Notes under the pieces: model-generated | Seen by the model: the letters and a program-made list of their open reading frames with translations, nothing else | The model's database searches: none | What the model was told of the DNA's origin: nothing | Origin: Oceanococcus sp. HetDA_MAG_MS8 | Lineage (GTDB): Bacteria; Pseudomonadota; Gammaproteobacteria; Nevskiales; Oceanococcaceae | Length of the DNA: 64,000 nt | Reading direction: 5' to 3' | Assembly (NCBI GenBank): GCA_019192445.1 | Contig: JAHCMK010000006.1 | Location: forward strand, 27,246 to 91,245 | Made by a program: the position numbers and the translations under genes | Part shown: piece after piece, positions 54,118 through 62,865 of the stretch | Position numbering within the stretch: the stretch's first letter is position 1 | Layout of the letters: each line of letters begins with the position of its first letter

Positions 54118-54848
54118 ACCCCATTGGCGTGATTTTCCGCCGCGAACTGGCGGCTTACTTTGCCACCCCCCTGGCTGTGGTCTTCATCGTGATCTACCTG
54201 ATGCTGGCCGGAGTGTTTACCTTTTACCTGGGTAATTTCTTTGAGCGCGGCCAGGCTGATCTGCAAGCCTTCTTTGGCTTTCATCCCTGGCTGTACCTGT
54301 TCTTGGTGCCGGCCATTGCCATGCGCATCTGGGCTGAAGAACGTAAAAGCGGCACCATCGAACTGCTGCTGACCCTGCCGATCACCATGGTGCAGGCAGT
54401 GATCGGCAAGTTTCTGGCGGCCTGGGCCTTTGTGGCCATTGCCTTGGCCGGCACCTTCCCCATCTGGATCACTGTGAATGTGCTGGGTGACCCTGATAAC
54501 GGCGTGATTGTGGCCGCCTATCTGGGCAGCTTGCTCATGGCCGGTGCTTATCTGGCCGTGGGTGTGGGCGTCTCGGCCTTTACCAAAAGCCAGGTGATTG
54601 CCTTCATCGTGGCCTTGGTGCTGTGCTTTGTGTTCACGCTGGCTGGTTTCCCGCTGGTGCTGGATGCCTTCTCGGCCTGGCTGCCGGGCGGCATCGTCGA
54701 CGCCCTGGCCGCCATGAGCTTCCTCACGCATTTTCAATCCCTGCAAAAAGGCGTGATTGACCTGCGTGACCTTGTTTTCTTCCTCGCCTTCATCGGTGCT
54801 TGGCTGTATGCCTGCGCCCTGATTGTCGACGCCAAAAAAGCCGACTGA
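54114..54848 (+). CDS. Gld-type ABC transporter permease (GldF-like)
   Basis: 244 aa, six membrane helices. FRRELAAYFATPLAVVFIVIYLMLAGVFTFYLG and AIAMRIWAEERKSGTIELLLTLPI are typical of GldF/ABC-2 permeases. It pairs with the ATPase before it and the GldG-like protein after it. Confidence 0.92.
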   Translation: MNPIGVIFRRELAAYFATPLAVVFIVIYLMLAGVFTFYLGNFFERGQADLQAFFGFHPWLYLFLVPAIAMRIWAEERKSGTIELLLTLPITMVQAVIGKFLAAWAFVAIALAGTFPIWITVNVLGDPDNGVIVAAYLGSLLMAGAYLAVGVGVSAFTKSQVIAFIVALVLCFVFTLAGFPLVLDAFSAWLPGGIVDALAAMSFLTHFQSLQKGVIDLRDLVFFLAFIGAWLYACALIVDAKKAD

Positions 54849-54858
54849 GGAGATCACC

Positions 54859-56703
54859 ATGCAGACATTCTTTCAACGCTCCAGCCTGGGGCTGGTCTTT
54901 GTGGTGCTGGTCGCCGTCATCGCTGTCAGCCAGGTGCTGTTCAAGGGCGTGCGGCTGGACCTCACCGAAAACAACATCTACTCCCTCTCCGACGGCACGC
55001 GGAATCTGGTGGAGAAAATTGAGGAGCCCATCACCCTCTATTTCTTCTACTCCCGCGATGCCGCCACCGGCCTGCCCCAGTTGCAAACCTGGGCCACCCA
55101 GGTGAAGGAGTTTCTTGAGGAGCTCACCTTAGCCGCTGGCGGCAAGATCAAGCTCAACATCATCAACCCCGAACCCTTCTCCGAAGAGGAAGACCGGGCC
55201 ACGGCGCTGGGCGTACAGCCGGTGCCCCTGGGTGACAGCGGCGAAACGCTGTACTTCGGCTTGGCCGGCACCAACACCGTGGAAGACGTGGAAACCATTC
55301 CCTTTTTCCAGCTCAATCGCCAGGCTCAACTCGAGTACGACGTGGCCAAGCTGGTGTACGGCCTGTCCACGCCCACCAAGCCCAAGCTGGGCCTGCTGAG
55401 CAGCCTGCCGGTCAATGGTGGTTTTGACCCCATGCGGCGCCAACCTCAGCAGCCCTGGATGAGCGTGAGCCAACTGCAAGAGTTCTTCAGTGTGGAAACG
55501 CTGGATGACTCTCTGGATGTGGTACCCGAAGACGTGGACCTGGTGATGCTGGTGCACCCGGTGAAGCTGCCCGACAACACCCTCTACGCGCTAGACCAGT
55601 TCGTTTTGGGTGGCGGGCGCCTGCTCGCCTTTGTAGACCCCTTCTCGCAAATGGCTGGCCCCATGAGCATGGACCCCAGCAGCCAGGGCCCCGGCCCCAA
55701 CTCGGACCTGGAACCTTTGTTGGCTAGCTGGGGGCTGAGCCTGTCCAATGACATCGTCGGCGACGGCGGGGCAGCCCTGCAGGTGAATGGTCCCAATGGC
55801 CAGCCCACCTATCACCTGGGCATGCTGGGTTACACCCCGGCGGAGCTGAACCGCGAAGACATCATCACCCAGGATGTGGATAGCCTGAACATGGGCCTGG
55901 CCGGCTACTTCACCGTGCAGGAAGATGCCAGCACTACGGTGACTCCGCTGATCGAGTCCACCGAGAACGCTGCACCCATTCCCAGCTTCAAGATCCAGCC
56001 CGGTATGGACCCCACCAGCCTGGCCAGTGGCTTCACCCCCACCGGTGAGCGTTACATGCTGGCGGCACGCGTTTCGGGCCCGGCACAAAGCGCTTATGGC
56101 GAGGAGGCCCCGGCTGCTGCGGCCACTGGTACTGAGCACCTCAGCGAAGGGGATATTCAGGTCGTGGTCGTTGCCGATACCGACCTGCTGGCCGACCAGT
56201 TCTGGGTGCAGGTGAGTAACTTCCTAGGCCAACGCATCGCCTCGCCTTTTGCCGGCAACGGTGATCTACTGGTGAATGCCGTGGACAACCTGCTGGGTAG
56301 TGCGGACGTGATCTCTATCAAGAGCCGCGCCGGCTACAGCCGCCCCTTCACGCTGGTGGAACAGATGAAGCGCGAAGCCGATCGCAAGTTCCGCGCCCAG
56401 GAGGAGCGCCTGCAGCAAGAACTGCGAGAGACCGAGCGTAAGCTCACCGAACTGCAAAGCCAGGAGCAGGAAGGCAACATCCTCACCCTGTCGCCGGAGC
56501 AGCAGGCGGAGCTGGATCGCTTCCTCGAGGCCAAACTGGCCGTCCGCAAAGAGCTACGCGCTGTGCGCTACAACTTGAATAAGGACGTCGAAGCCCTGGA
56601 GGGCTGGCTGAAGTTCATCAACATCGCCGGTGTTCCGCTGCTGCTGATCATCATCAGCCTGATCATCAGCCGGCGCCGCCAAGCCAAGGAGGTACGCATC
56701 TGA
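54859..56703 (+). CDS. GldG-like ABC transporter accessory protein
   Basis: 614 aa from the ATG at 54859. An N-terminal helix (FQRSSLGLVFVVLVAVIAVSQVLFKG) is followed by a large periplasmic DUF4350/GldG-type region (DLTENNIYSLSDGT, FVDPFSQM). Then come a coiled coil (about 510-580, READRKFRAQEERLQQELRE) and a C-terminal helix (FINIAGVPLLLIIISLII). In gliding bacteria this protein works with GldA/F; here gliding is not expected. It ends one base into the next gene. Confidence 0.88.
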   Translation: MQTFFQRSSLGLVFVVLVAVIAVSQVLFKGVRLDLTENNIYSLSDGTRNLVEKIEEPITLYFFYSRDAATGLPQLQTWATQVKEFLEELTLAAGGKIKLNIINPEPFSEEEDRATALGVQPVPLGDSGETLYFGLAGTNTVEDVETIPFFQLNRQAQLEYDVAKLVYGLSTPTKPKLGLLSSLPVNGGFDPMRRQPQQPWMSVSQLQEFFSVETLDDSLDVVPEDVDLVMLVHPVKLPDNTLYALDQFVLGGGRLLAFVDPFSQMAGPMSMDPSSQGPGPNSDLEPLLASWGLSLSNDIVGDGGAALQVNGPNGQPTYHLGMLGYTPAELNREDIITQDVDSLNMGLAGYFTVQEDASTTVTPLIESTENAAPIPSFKIQPGMDPTSLASGFTPTGERYMLAARVSGPAQSAYGEEAPAAAATGTEHLSEGDIQVVVVADTDLLADQFWVQVSNFLGQRIASPFAGNGDLLVNAVDNLLGSADVISIKSRAGYSRPFTLVEQMKREADRKFRAQEERLQQELRETERKLTELQSQEQEGNILTLSPEQQAELDRFLEAKLAVRKELRAVRYNLNKDVEALEGWLKFINIAGVPLLLIIISLIISRRRQAKEVRI

Positions 56704-57776
56704 TGGCAAGCAAGCAACTACGCATTCTGGCGGTGCTGGCCGTGGCCTTGTCTGGCCTGGCCTGGTTTGCTGCCCAACGTGACCAGCAAAGCTATGCCCC
56801 GGAAGATCTGGGGCTGTTTGCTCCCGAGCTGGAAAGCCGCTTGGCTGAGGTCACCGCCGTGGAGATTCACGCCGCTGGCGAAGAGCCCTTTGTGCTGGAA
56901 CACGCCGGGGACGATCGCTGGGTGTTACCGGCCAAGACTTCCTACCCCATCGATGTCTCCAAACTGCGCGAACTGCTGCGTAATCTGGCCACAGCCGAAG
57001 TGGTAGAAGCCAAGACCGCCAACCCCGAGTGGCACAGCCGCTTGAAGCTGCTGGACGTCGCCCAAGCCAGCGACACCACCATCGAAGTAATTGCACGTGC
57101 CGATGCCGAGCCCGTGCTGGGTGTGTTGATTGGCAGCAGTGGTCAGGGTGGACAATATGTGCGCAAGACCGGCGAAAACCAGACCTGGCTGATTGGTCAA
57201 AACATCCGCCCTCCGCGTACAGCCGAAGACTGGCTGGATAAGACTTTGGTCGATATTAAAAGAGCGGAACTGGCTAGCGTCAGCGTGGAGGAAAATGGCG
57301 AACAAGTGTTCGCACTCACACTCCAAGATGCAGACAGCACGGACTTTGAGCTCAGCCCAGCACCTGCACAGGGGCGCAGTGTGAATACGGCGAATAGCAA
57401 CCGACTACTGTCTGCCCTGAGCAATCTTCGCTTGCTGGATGTGCGTGCTGCGCAGGCGGATGACGAACAAGCCGAATGGCGCCGTCTAAATTTTGTCCGC
57501 CAAGATGGCTTGCATGTCGAAGTCGAAATACGTCAAGATGACGGTGCGCACTACATGCGCCTACAAGCCAAGGAGGGAGAGCCGATGCCACCCGCGCAGC
57601 CCGCGAGTGATGGAGCATCTGCTGAATCCCCTTCAGACCTGCAGGCCATAGTGCAGACAATTAATGGCCGCGCTGCAGGCCGCGTGTTCGAAATTTCCAG
57701 CTACCCCGGCGGTGGCTTACTGCTCGAATACGACAAACTGCTCCGTGACCCACCAGCTGAGGACCCTGACGCCTGA
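56703..57776 (+). CDS. DUF4340 protein of the Gld-type operon
   Basis: 357 aa. N-terminal membrane helix (LRILAVLAVALSGLAWFAAQ), then a periplasmic beta-rich domain repeated in DUF4340 proteins (VTAVEIHAAGEEPFVLEHAGDDRWVLP, WLDKTLVDIKRAELASVSVEENGEQVF). It is nearly always the last gene of GldA-F-G type operons. The operon ends in the tandem hairpin array 24 bp after its stop. Confidence 0.88.
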   Translation: MASKQLRILAVLAVALSGLAWFAAQRDQQSYAPEDLGLFAPELESRLAEVTAVEIHAAGEEPFVLEHAGDDRWVLPAKTSYPIDVSKLRELLRNLATAEVVEAKTANPEWHSRLKLLDVAQASDTTIEVIARADAEPVLGVLIGSSGQGGQYVRKTGENQTWLIGQNIRPPRTAEDWLDKTLVDIKRAELASVSVEENGEQVFALTLQDADSTDFELSPAPAQGRSVNTANSNRLLSALSNLRLLDVRAAQADDEQAEWRRLNFVRQDGLHVEVEIRQDDGAHYMRLQAKEGEPMPPAQPASDGASAESPSDLQAIVQTINGRAAGRVFEISSYPGGGLLLEYDKLLRDPPAEDPDA

Positions 57777-57800
57777 ACAGGCGGCAGACCTCCCCCCCAA

Positions 57801-57963
57801 GGCCCGGCTCCCCGCCGGGCCTTTTTGTTTCTCTGGCCCCGGCTCCCCGCCGGGCCTTTTTGTTTCTCTGGCCCCGGCTCCCCGCCGGGTCTTTTTGTTT
57901 TTCCTGGCCCCGGCTCCCCGCCGGGTCTTTTTGTTTTCCCTGGCTCCGGCTCGCCGCCGGGCC
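57801..57963 (+). terminator. Tandem array of five terminator hairpins
   Basis: Five stem-loops follow one another at a 35-36-bp period (near 57801, 57835, 57870, 57906 and 57942). Each has a GGCCCCGGC/GCCGGG(C/T)C stem around TCCCC. The first four are followed by a TTTTTG(T) run, so each could terminate plus-strand transcription of the ABC operon. The last is diverged and overlaps the stop of the convergent gene. The array has no T-runs on the minus strand, so it acts in one direction. Confidence 0.85.
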
Positions 57964-58424
57964 TAGCAATAACTGGGGTCCAAACCCAGCTGCGGCCCAT
58001 ACTCCGCAAACCATGCCAAGGCCTGCTGGGTCTCAATAAACGCCGGGTCCCAGTAATTAACGTTCCTGACGATCTTGCCGCCTTCGACCATGAGCTCAGA
58101 ACGGGTAATGGTGTTTAAATCCGGCAAGCCCGCCTTGCGATATTCCACGCGGGTAAAGTAGTGAACAACCTGATCGAACATCGGTAAGGTGGCCACAATT
58201 CGATGCTGCCGTTGATCAAAATGACGGTCGAAATTCGTGACCGAACGTTGCAGGCCTTGGCAAATTTGGGTGGGCCCTACAAGCACAGTGGGGGTCGGCA
58301 ATCCGTAAACGCGGTACTCAGCCTCTGGGGCATAAATGGCTTCTAGTTGCGCCCATTGGTCCTTACTGTAGGCGGCTTCAAATTGCGTCCAAAATTGTTG
58401 CAGGACCTCTACGGCTTCAGTCAT
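57963..58424 (-). CDS. NTF2-like (SnoaL-type) protein
   Basis: 153 aa. VLQQFWTQFEAAYSKDQWAQLEAIYAPEAEYRVYG opens the cone-shaped NTF2 fold; FTRVEYRKAG, LMVEGGKIVRNVNYWDPA and the closing segment are typical. Related proteins are isomerases, hydrolases or binding proteins; none is indicated. Its stop codon lies in the last repeat of the terminator array. Confidence 0.8.
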   Translation of the reverse strand: MTEAVEVLQQFWTQFEAAYSKDQWAQLEAIYAPEAEYRVYGLPTPTVLVGPTQICQGLQRSVTNFDRHFDQRQHRIVATLPMFDQVVHYFTRVEYRKAGLPDLNTITRSELMVEGGKIVRNVNYWDPAFIETQQALAWFAEYGPQLGLDPSYC

Positions 58425-58507
58425 CGTTGTGCTCCTCGAATGTGACAGAGCGCACTACACTGCGGGTTGAATCTGTCCCGCTCAATTCCGCATAAGGAAT
58501 CAAATAC

Positions 58508-59260
58508 ATGCAGACTGACCATGCGGAACTGGGTGTGGTGCTGCGTTTGCTTCGGCAACGTCAGCAGCTTTCCCAACATCAACTGGCCCTCGACAGCGGC
58601 CTGCAACAAAGACAGATCAGCTTTTTTGAGAGTGGGCGGGCACAGCCACGCTTAGCTAGCTTGCAGAGGCTAGCGACGGCCCTTGATCTACAGCCTTTTG
58701 AGTTTCAAGCTCTACTTCGCTGCACCAGTGCACGACCGGACCCAGCGGCCGCGCAGACCGCATCCAATCATGACTTTCAGGCCTTGGCGCGGGCGCACCG
58801 CTGGCCGGCCTTAATCTGTGATCGCCTCGGGCATATTCATGCCGTCAATGAAGCCCTGGAGCGCATCACAGAGCAGGCAGGCTTAAGCATTGACTGGCCG
58901 GGCCACAATCTCTACGCCATCAGTTTCAGCCCCGGCGGCCTGCTGCCCTGGCTGAAGGAACCAGCGCAGGTCTGGTCTGCGACCAAATGGCAGGCGTTGG
59001 CCCAGGCGGATTACGCACCCAGCCTCAGACACCTGTTCGCGCAACTAGAGGTGCACATTCCCGAATCACGCTCCGAACCCCAGCAGCCTGGAGTCGAAAG
59101 CTATTGCACATCCACGGGGCGCTGGAGCTTCAAAAGTTGGAATACTCAGCTGGGCGCAACCGACGCGGAGCACGGCGCCTTCTTTGTACATCTACTACAA
59201 CCCGTGGAATGGGCCACCCAGGCCAGCCCAAGATCGACATGTCGGGCCATAACACCATGA
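58508..59260 (+). CDS. XRE-family regulator with MmyB-like ligand domain
   Basis: 250 aa. The N-terminal HTH (VLRLLRQRQQLSQHQLALDSGLQQRQISFFESGRAQPRLASLQRLATALDL) is followed by a PAS-like MmyB domain (FQALARAHRWPALICDRLGHIHAVNEALERI). An inverted repeat ATTCC-N6-GGAAT (58485-58500) just before the ATG may be its own operator and also holds the AAGGA ribosome site. Its TGA overlaps the MFS exporter start, so it probably controls that gene. Confidence 0.88.
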   Translation: MQTDHAELGVVLRLLRQRQQLSQHQLALDSGLQQRQISFFESGRAQPRLASLQRLATALDLQPFEFQALLRCTSARPDPAAAQTASNHDFQALARAHRWPALICDRLGHIHAVNEALERITEQAGLSIDWPGHNLYAISFSPGGLLPWLKEPAQVWSATKWQALAQADYAPSLRHLFAQLEVHIPESRSEPQQPGVESYCTSTGRWSFKSWNTQLGATDAEHGAFFVHLLQPVEWATQASPRSTCRAITP

Positions 59261-60579
59261 ACAAGAAATTGGAAACACGGGCTTTTGCCTTAGCCACTGG
59301 TGATGAAGATGCGCGGGCCTGTCAGGACATATCTAAGGACCAATGTCGGGACCAGCCGCGGAACTTTGGCCTTACCTTGCTCAGCCTCGCGGCCACAAAA
59401 ACCGGCGATGAACTCGCGAGTGCACGCCTGGTTCTGGCCTGGCTACTGCTCAGCGTAGGTGCACCGGAATACCTACTAGCGCTGCTGGTGCCCATCCGTG
59501 AAGCCGGCGCGCTGCTGCCCCAGCTGTTGGTCGCCGCGTGGATACGCCGGCTGAAGCTCCGCAAGTGGGTGTGGGTGCTTGGCAGCCTGCTCCAAGGCCT
59601 GGCCTTGCTCGGCATGGTCGGTGTGAGCCTGACATTCAGCGGCCACCCAGCCGGCTTGGCTATCGTGGGTTTGCTGGTGCTCTTCGCACTCGCGCGTGGC
59701 TTGTGCTCGGTGGCTTATAAAGATGTTTTGGGCAAAACGGTGGACCGCGGTAAACGCGGCCAGCTCAGCGGGTGGGCCAGCTCAGCTGGCGGCCTGGGTG
59801 CTATCGCCGCCGGCATCTGGCTGCAAGTGGCACAGTCCTCGCCCGCTCAGCAGGTGCCGCTACTGTTGATGTGTGCAGGGGTGCTTTGGCTGCTGGCGGC
59901 CACCAGCTACAGCCGACTGCAGGAATACCCAGGGGCGACATCTGGCGGAGCCAACGCCATCGCGGAGGCTTTCAGCAGCTTGAGCCTGCTGCGCACTGAC
60001 AAGGTATTTGCGCAATTTTGCTGGACACGCACCTTACTCCTGAGCACGGCCTTGGCCTTTCCCTTTTATGCCGCTTTGGCCAGCGAGTCTGGCCAGGACC
60101 TGGCCACATTGGGCGGCATGGTGGCCGCAGGTGGCTTGGCGGGTTTACTGGCTGGGCCTGCCTGGGGGCGCTGGTCTGATAAATCCAGCCGCCAAGTGAT
60201 GATGACCACGGGCTTACTCGCGGGCCTACTCGGCATAGCAACCTGGCTGCTCTACCCGTTTATCGCACAGGGGCCTATGCAGGGCTGGCTGCTGAGCGCG
60301 CTGTATTTCATCATCGCGCTGGCTCATCAAGGTGTTCGGGTGGCGCGTAGCACCTACTTAGTCGACATTGCCCCAGAGTCCAAACGTGCCAGCTACACAG
60401 CTGTTAGCAACACCTTAATCGGCGTATTACTGCTCTTGACCAGCAGTGTTGGAGCCCTAACACCTTGGTTAGGAGCCTCTGGTGTTATCGGCCTTTTTGG
60501 ACTCATGGCCTTAGGCGCTGCGCTGAGCGCCTATCGCCTCCCGGAGGTGGACAAGGCGCGTGAGCAAGCCAGTCGCTGA
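59257..60579 (+). CDS. MFS transporter
   Basis: 440 aa from the ATG at 59257 (ATGA overlap with the regulator); a start 18 bases earlier is possible. Twelve membrane helices. A cytoplasmic N-terminal tail of about 45 residues is unusually long. GLCSVAYKDVLGKTVDRGKRGQLSGWASSAGGLGA holds the A-motif region between helices 2-3-like segments. Probably an exporter governed by the upstream regulator; substrate unknown. Confidence 0.87.
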   Translation: MNKKLETRAFALATGDEDARACQDISKDQCRDQPRNFGLTLLSLAATKTGDELASARLVLAWLLLSVGAPEYLLALLVPIREAGALLPQLLVAAWIRRLKLRKWVWVLGSLLQGLALLGMVGVSLTFSGHPAGLAIVGLLVLFALARGLCSVAYKDVLGKTVDRGKRGQLSGWASSAGGLGAIAAGIWLQVAQSSPAQQVPLLLMCAGVLWLLAATSYSRLQEYPGATSGGANAIAEAFSSLSLLRTDKVFAQFCWTRTLLLSTALAFPFYAALASESGQDLATLGGMVAAGGLAGLLAGPAWGRWSDKSSRQVMMTTGLLAGLLGIATWLLYPFIAQGPMQGWLLSALYFIIALAHQGVRVARSTYLVDIAPESKRASYTAVSNTLIGVLLLLTSSVGALTPWLGASGVIGLFGLMALGAALSAYRLPEVDKAREQASR

Positions 60580-60596
60580 TTTGCTGCGCTGCACGA

Positions 60597-60625
60597 TTGG
60601 CGGCAGCCCATAGCCTGGGTATAGT
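60597..60625 (+). promoter_or_regulatory. Sigma-70 promoter of the 61-aa gene
   Basis: TTGGCG, a 17-base spacer and TATAGT form a near-consensus promoter, with the expected start about 40 bases before the ATG at 60674. Confidence 0.7.
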
Positions 60626-60673
60626 CTGGCGATTGGGGACAGGGCGTCATTTTTTTGGCGCAGTGGAGGAAAG

Positions 60674-60859
60674 ATGACTCAGGCTACGGGCCCGCAAACA
60701 CATCCGGTGCAGCCACCATCGTCAATGGACCAACCAGCCAGCACTGAGTTAGCGCAGCTACAACAGGAATTGTTGGCACATATTTGCGACATAGACACAG
60801 AGAGCCAGCAGATTGATCTGGCACCGCGCTTTGAACCTGCACTGTTCAAGCAAGCTTAA
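60674..60859 (+). CDS. Small protein of unknown function
   Basis: 61 aa with a strong ribosome site (GGAGGAAAG) and its own promoter. The N-terminal half is Pro/Gln/Thr-rich (TQATGPQTHPVQPPSSMDQPA), the C-terminal half an acidic helix (ELAQLQQELLAHICDID) followed by APRFEPALFKQA. One Cys. No family recognised, no signal or membrane segment. The good expression signals make it more likely real than most frames of this size. Confidence 0.6.
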   Translation: MTQATGPQTHPVQPPSSMDQPASTELAQLQQELLAHICDIDTESQQIDLAPRFEPALFKQA

Positions 60860-60871
60860 GCCGCTGCCGGT

Positions 60872-61005
60872 CTACTTGCGCATCCACTCCGCTCTGAGTG
60901 TGCGGCTGGCGTCGGGGTCGCCTGCTTGTTGAATGCCGTGCCCATGCTGGCCTTTGCCGACCGTGAGGGTTTGACCTAAGGTAATCAGCCCATGTTCGCG
61001 GGCCG
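60872..61005 (-). pseudogene. Possible gene remnant between the 61-aa and ThuA genes
   Basis: On the minus strand a frame without a proper start reads LITLGQTLTVGKGQHGHGIQ...ASRTLRAEWMRK and stops 12 bp from the convergent 61-aa gene, a spacing like that of a real gene end. It is cut off by the divergent ThuA gene. It may be a 3' fragment of a lost gene, or chance. Confidence 0.25.
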
Positions 61006-61024
61006 TTGCGCAAGGATGCGCCGT

Positions 61025-61963
61025 ATGACTCACCCATCTCGCCGAATCATTGCTCTAGCTACTGCCGGCATTATGACCGTGGCTTGCGGCGGTGACCCAG
61101 TACTGCCCGAAGATCCACCCAACACCATTGAAAGCAGCTCTCCGCTCAAAGTGTTGGTGTACACCCGCACAACGGGTTTCCGGCACCCAAGTATTTTTGC
61201 GGCGATTCCGGCCATTCAAAGCCTGGCCGATAACGCTGGCTTTGAGGTGAATTTCAGCGAGGATCCAACAGGCTTTACAAGCGCCAACTTGGCTGAGGTC
61301 GATGTGGTGGCCTTTGTGAACACCACCGGCCAAGTCTTGGATACACGCGCCCAACGCCAAGCCTTTGAAACATTTATTCGTAACGGTGGTGGCTTTGTAG
61401 GCGTTCATGCAGCAGCCGATACTGAGCAGGACTGGCCCTTCTACAGCGAGCTTATAGGCGCGCGTTTCATGGCGCACCCAGTACTCCAGCAGCCAGGCAC
61501 ATTGATTTTGGAGGACCCTAGTCATCCTACCCTGGACTTCCTAGGGGATAGCCGCTGGCCTTTGCTTCTAGAAGAGTTTTATAGCTTCAGCAGCAACCCA
61601 CGGTCGAAGGTCCGGGTGCTGATGCGCTTGGATGAGTCCGATAATTTGTTTCTCAACCCCAACACCAGTTGCGACCCTAGCGGTCCCACCTTTCCCCAGG
61701 GCTTTGATGCCTACATGGGAGATCATCCCATGAGCTGGTGCCATGACAATTTAGGCGGGCGAGCTTGGTATACGGCTCTAGGGCATGGGGCCCACATGTA
61801 TGTCGACAGTGAGTTCCGCCAACATGTGTTGCGCGGCATTCTCACTGCTGGAAAACGCATTCCAGCCAACTGCACGCCACTGCCAGCTCCTGCAGGCCTA
61901 CCGGAGTACCGCCCGCCCGAGCTGCGCGCCTGTTACGAGCTAGTTCTACCCCCACTGAACTAA
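61025..61963 (+). CDS. ThuA-domain lipoprotein
   Basis: 312 aa from the ATG at 61025. The signal ends in a lipobox-like GIMTVAC (Cys about residue 21). LKVLVYTRTTGFRHPSIFAAIPAIQSL opens the ThuA (trehalose utilisation-like) glutamine-amidotransferase-like fold; FIRNGGGFVGVHAAADTEQDWPFYSELIGARF and GRAWYTALGHGAHMYVD are its hallmarks. An envelope sugar-related role is likely, enzyme activity unproven. Confidence 0.88.
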   Translation: MTHPSRRIIALATAGIMTVACGGDPVLPEDPPNTIESSSPLKVLVYTRTTGFRHPSIFAAIPAIQSLADNAGFEVNFSEDPTGFTSANLAEVDVVAFVNTTGQVLDTRAQRQAFETFIRNGGGFVGVHAAADTEQDWPFYSELIGARFMAHPVLQQPGTLILEDPSHPTLDFLGDSRWPLLLEEFYSFSSNPRSKVRVLMRLDESDNLFLNPNTSCDPSGPTFPQGFDAYMGDHPMSWCHDNLGGRAWYTALGHGAHMYVDSEFRQHVLRGILTAGKRIPANCTPLPAPAGLPEYRPPELRACYELVLPPLN

Positions 61964-62038
61964 GCCTTAGCCGCACTCCTCCGCACCCATACGCAGGGCG
62001 TACTGCCGATACCGGGTGTGACCACATGAAGCACGCGC

Positions 62039-62067
62039 TGGACATTTTCATTAGATTTATCTAATTT
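62039..62067 (+). promoter_or_regulatory. Promoter of the persulfide-sensor operon, probably leaderless
   Basis: TGGACA, a 17-base spacer and TAATTT place the transcription start at about 62074, the A of the regulator ATG. There is no ribosome site before that ATG, consistent with a leaderless mRNA. Confidence 0.5.
62050..62065. promoter_or_regulatory. Candidate ArsR-family operator
   Basis: ATTAGAT-TT-ATCTAAT is a perfect AT-rich inverted repeat lying across the spacer and -10 region of the promoter. The type and placement suit autorepression by the BigR/SqrR-like protein encoded 9 bases downstream. Confidence 0.75.
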
Positions 62068-62073
62068 AGAAAA

Positions 62074-62439
62074 ATGACAAGTGTGCCTACAAGCTCTGCG
62101 GCTAGCGCAACACCCAGCTTTGATGACATGGTGCATCACGCTGGCGAGGCCACACGTTTGCTCCGCGCCCTCGCCAACCCCAGCCGCTTGCTGGTGCTGT
62201 GTGTGCTCAATCAAGGTGAGCGCTCGGTCAGCCAGATTAACGCTGAAGTCCCCGTGGCACAGTCAGCGCTCTCCCAGCATTTGGCTGTGCTGCGCAAGGA
62301 CGGACTGGTATGCACGCGGCGTGAAGCACAAACGATTTATTACCGCGTATGTCCTGGCCCCGCTGCCGACATACTGCAAATACTGCATGCGCATTATTGC
62401 CAACCGCCATTAGACGGAGACAGTCCATGTACACCGTGA
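62074..62439 (+). CDS. ArsR-family persulfide/sulfide-responsive repressor (BigR/SqrR-like)
   Basis: 121 aa. [30 protein letters not shown] and [31 protein letters not shown] form the winged helix. Cys43 and Cys109 have the same spacing (66) as the two sensing cysteines of BigR (42/108) and SqrR (41/107), which form a polysulfide bridge and release DNA. The downstream YeeE/YedE pair is the usual BigR-type target. An alternative start at 62128 would remove the unconserved N-terminus. Confidence 0.85.
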   Translation: MTSVPTSSAASATPSFDDMVHHAGEATRLLRALANPSRLLVLCVLNQGERSVSQINAEVPVAQSALSQHLAVLRKDGLVCTRREAQTIYYRVCPGPAADILQILHAHYCQPPLDGDSPCTP

Positions 62440-62864
62440 CCGAATTCACGCCTATACCCGCATTGATCGGCGGATTGCTCATCGGGAGCAGCGCCCTCCT
62501 GATGCTGGGTGCCTTAGGCCGGATTGCTGGTATCAGTGGCATTGCGGGCAATCTACTGCAAGCTCCTGCAGGCGACCGTAGCTGGCGCTTAGCCTTTGTA
62601 CTCGGACTACTTGGCGGGGCGGCCAGCTACCTCTTATTCGCCCCCGCCGACGCGATTCACATTCACATTGATGCGGGCTGGGGACTGATGCTTGGTGCTG
62701 GCTTACTGGTGGGCGTAGGTACGCGCCTGGGCTCAGGCTGCACCTCTGGTCATGGTGTATGCGGCATCGGTCGGCTATCGCCGCGCTCCTTAGTCGCAAC
62801 CGGCGTATTCATGGCCGTGGCTATCGGCGTCGTTGCCGTCATGCGCCATGGATTAGGAGTCTAA
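62427..62864 (+). CDS. YeeE/YedE-family sulfur transport protein, N-half type (PmpA-like)
   Basis: 145 aa from the ATG at 62427, inside the end of the regulator gene, with a GGAGA ribosome site. Four helices. [27 protein letters not shown] is the YeeE/YedE signature with the conserved Cys that relays thiosulfate or persulfide sulfur. It pairs with the next gene to make a full transporter. Confidence 0.9.
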   Translation: MYTVTEFTPIPALIGGLLIGSSALLMLGALGRIAGISGIAGNLLQAPAGDRSWRLAFVLGLLGGAASYLLFAPADAIHIHIDAGWGLMLGAGLLVGVGTRLGSGCTSGHGVCGIGRLSPRSLVATGVFMAVAIGVVAVMRHGLGV

Positions 62865-62865
62865 G

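Noticed and set aside
53826..54860. 344-codon minus-strand open frame across the ABC ATPase and permease
   Set aside because: The sequence is low-complexity His/Gln-rich antisense of well-defined ABC transporter genes.
57825..58036. Pro/Gly/Phe-repeat open frames over the terminator array
   Set aside because: They merely translate the tandem hairpin units; no start signals fit, and the DNA-level structure explains the repeat.
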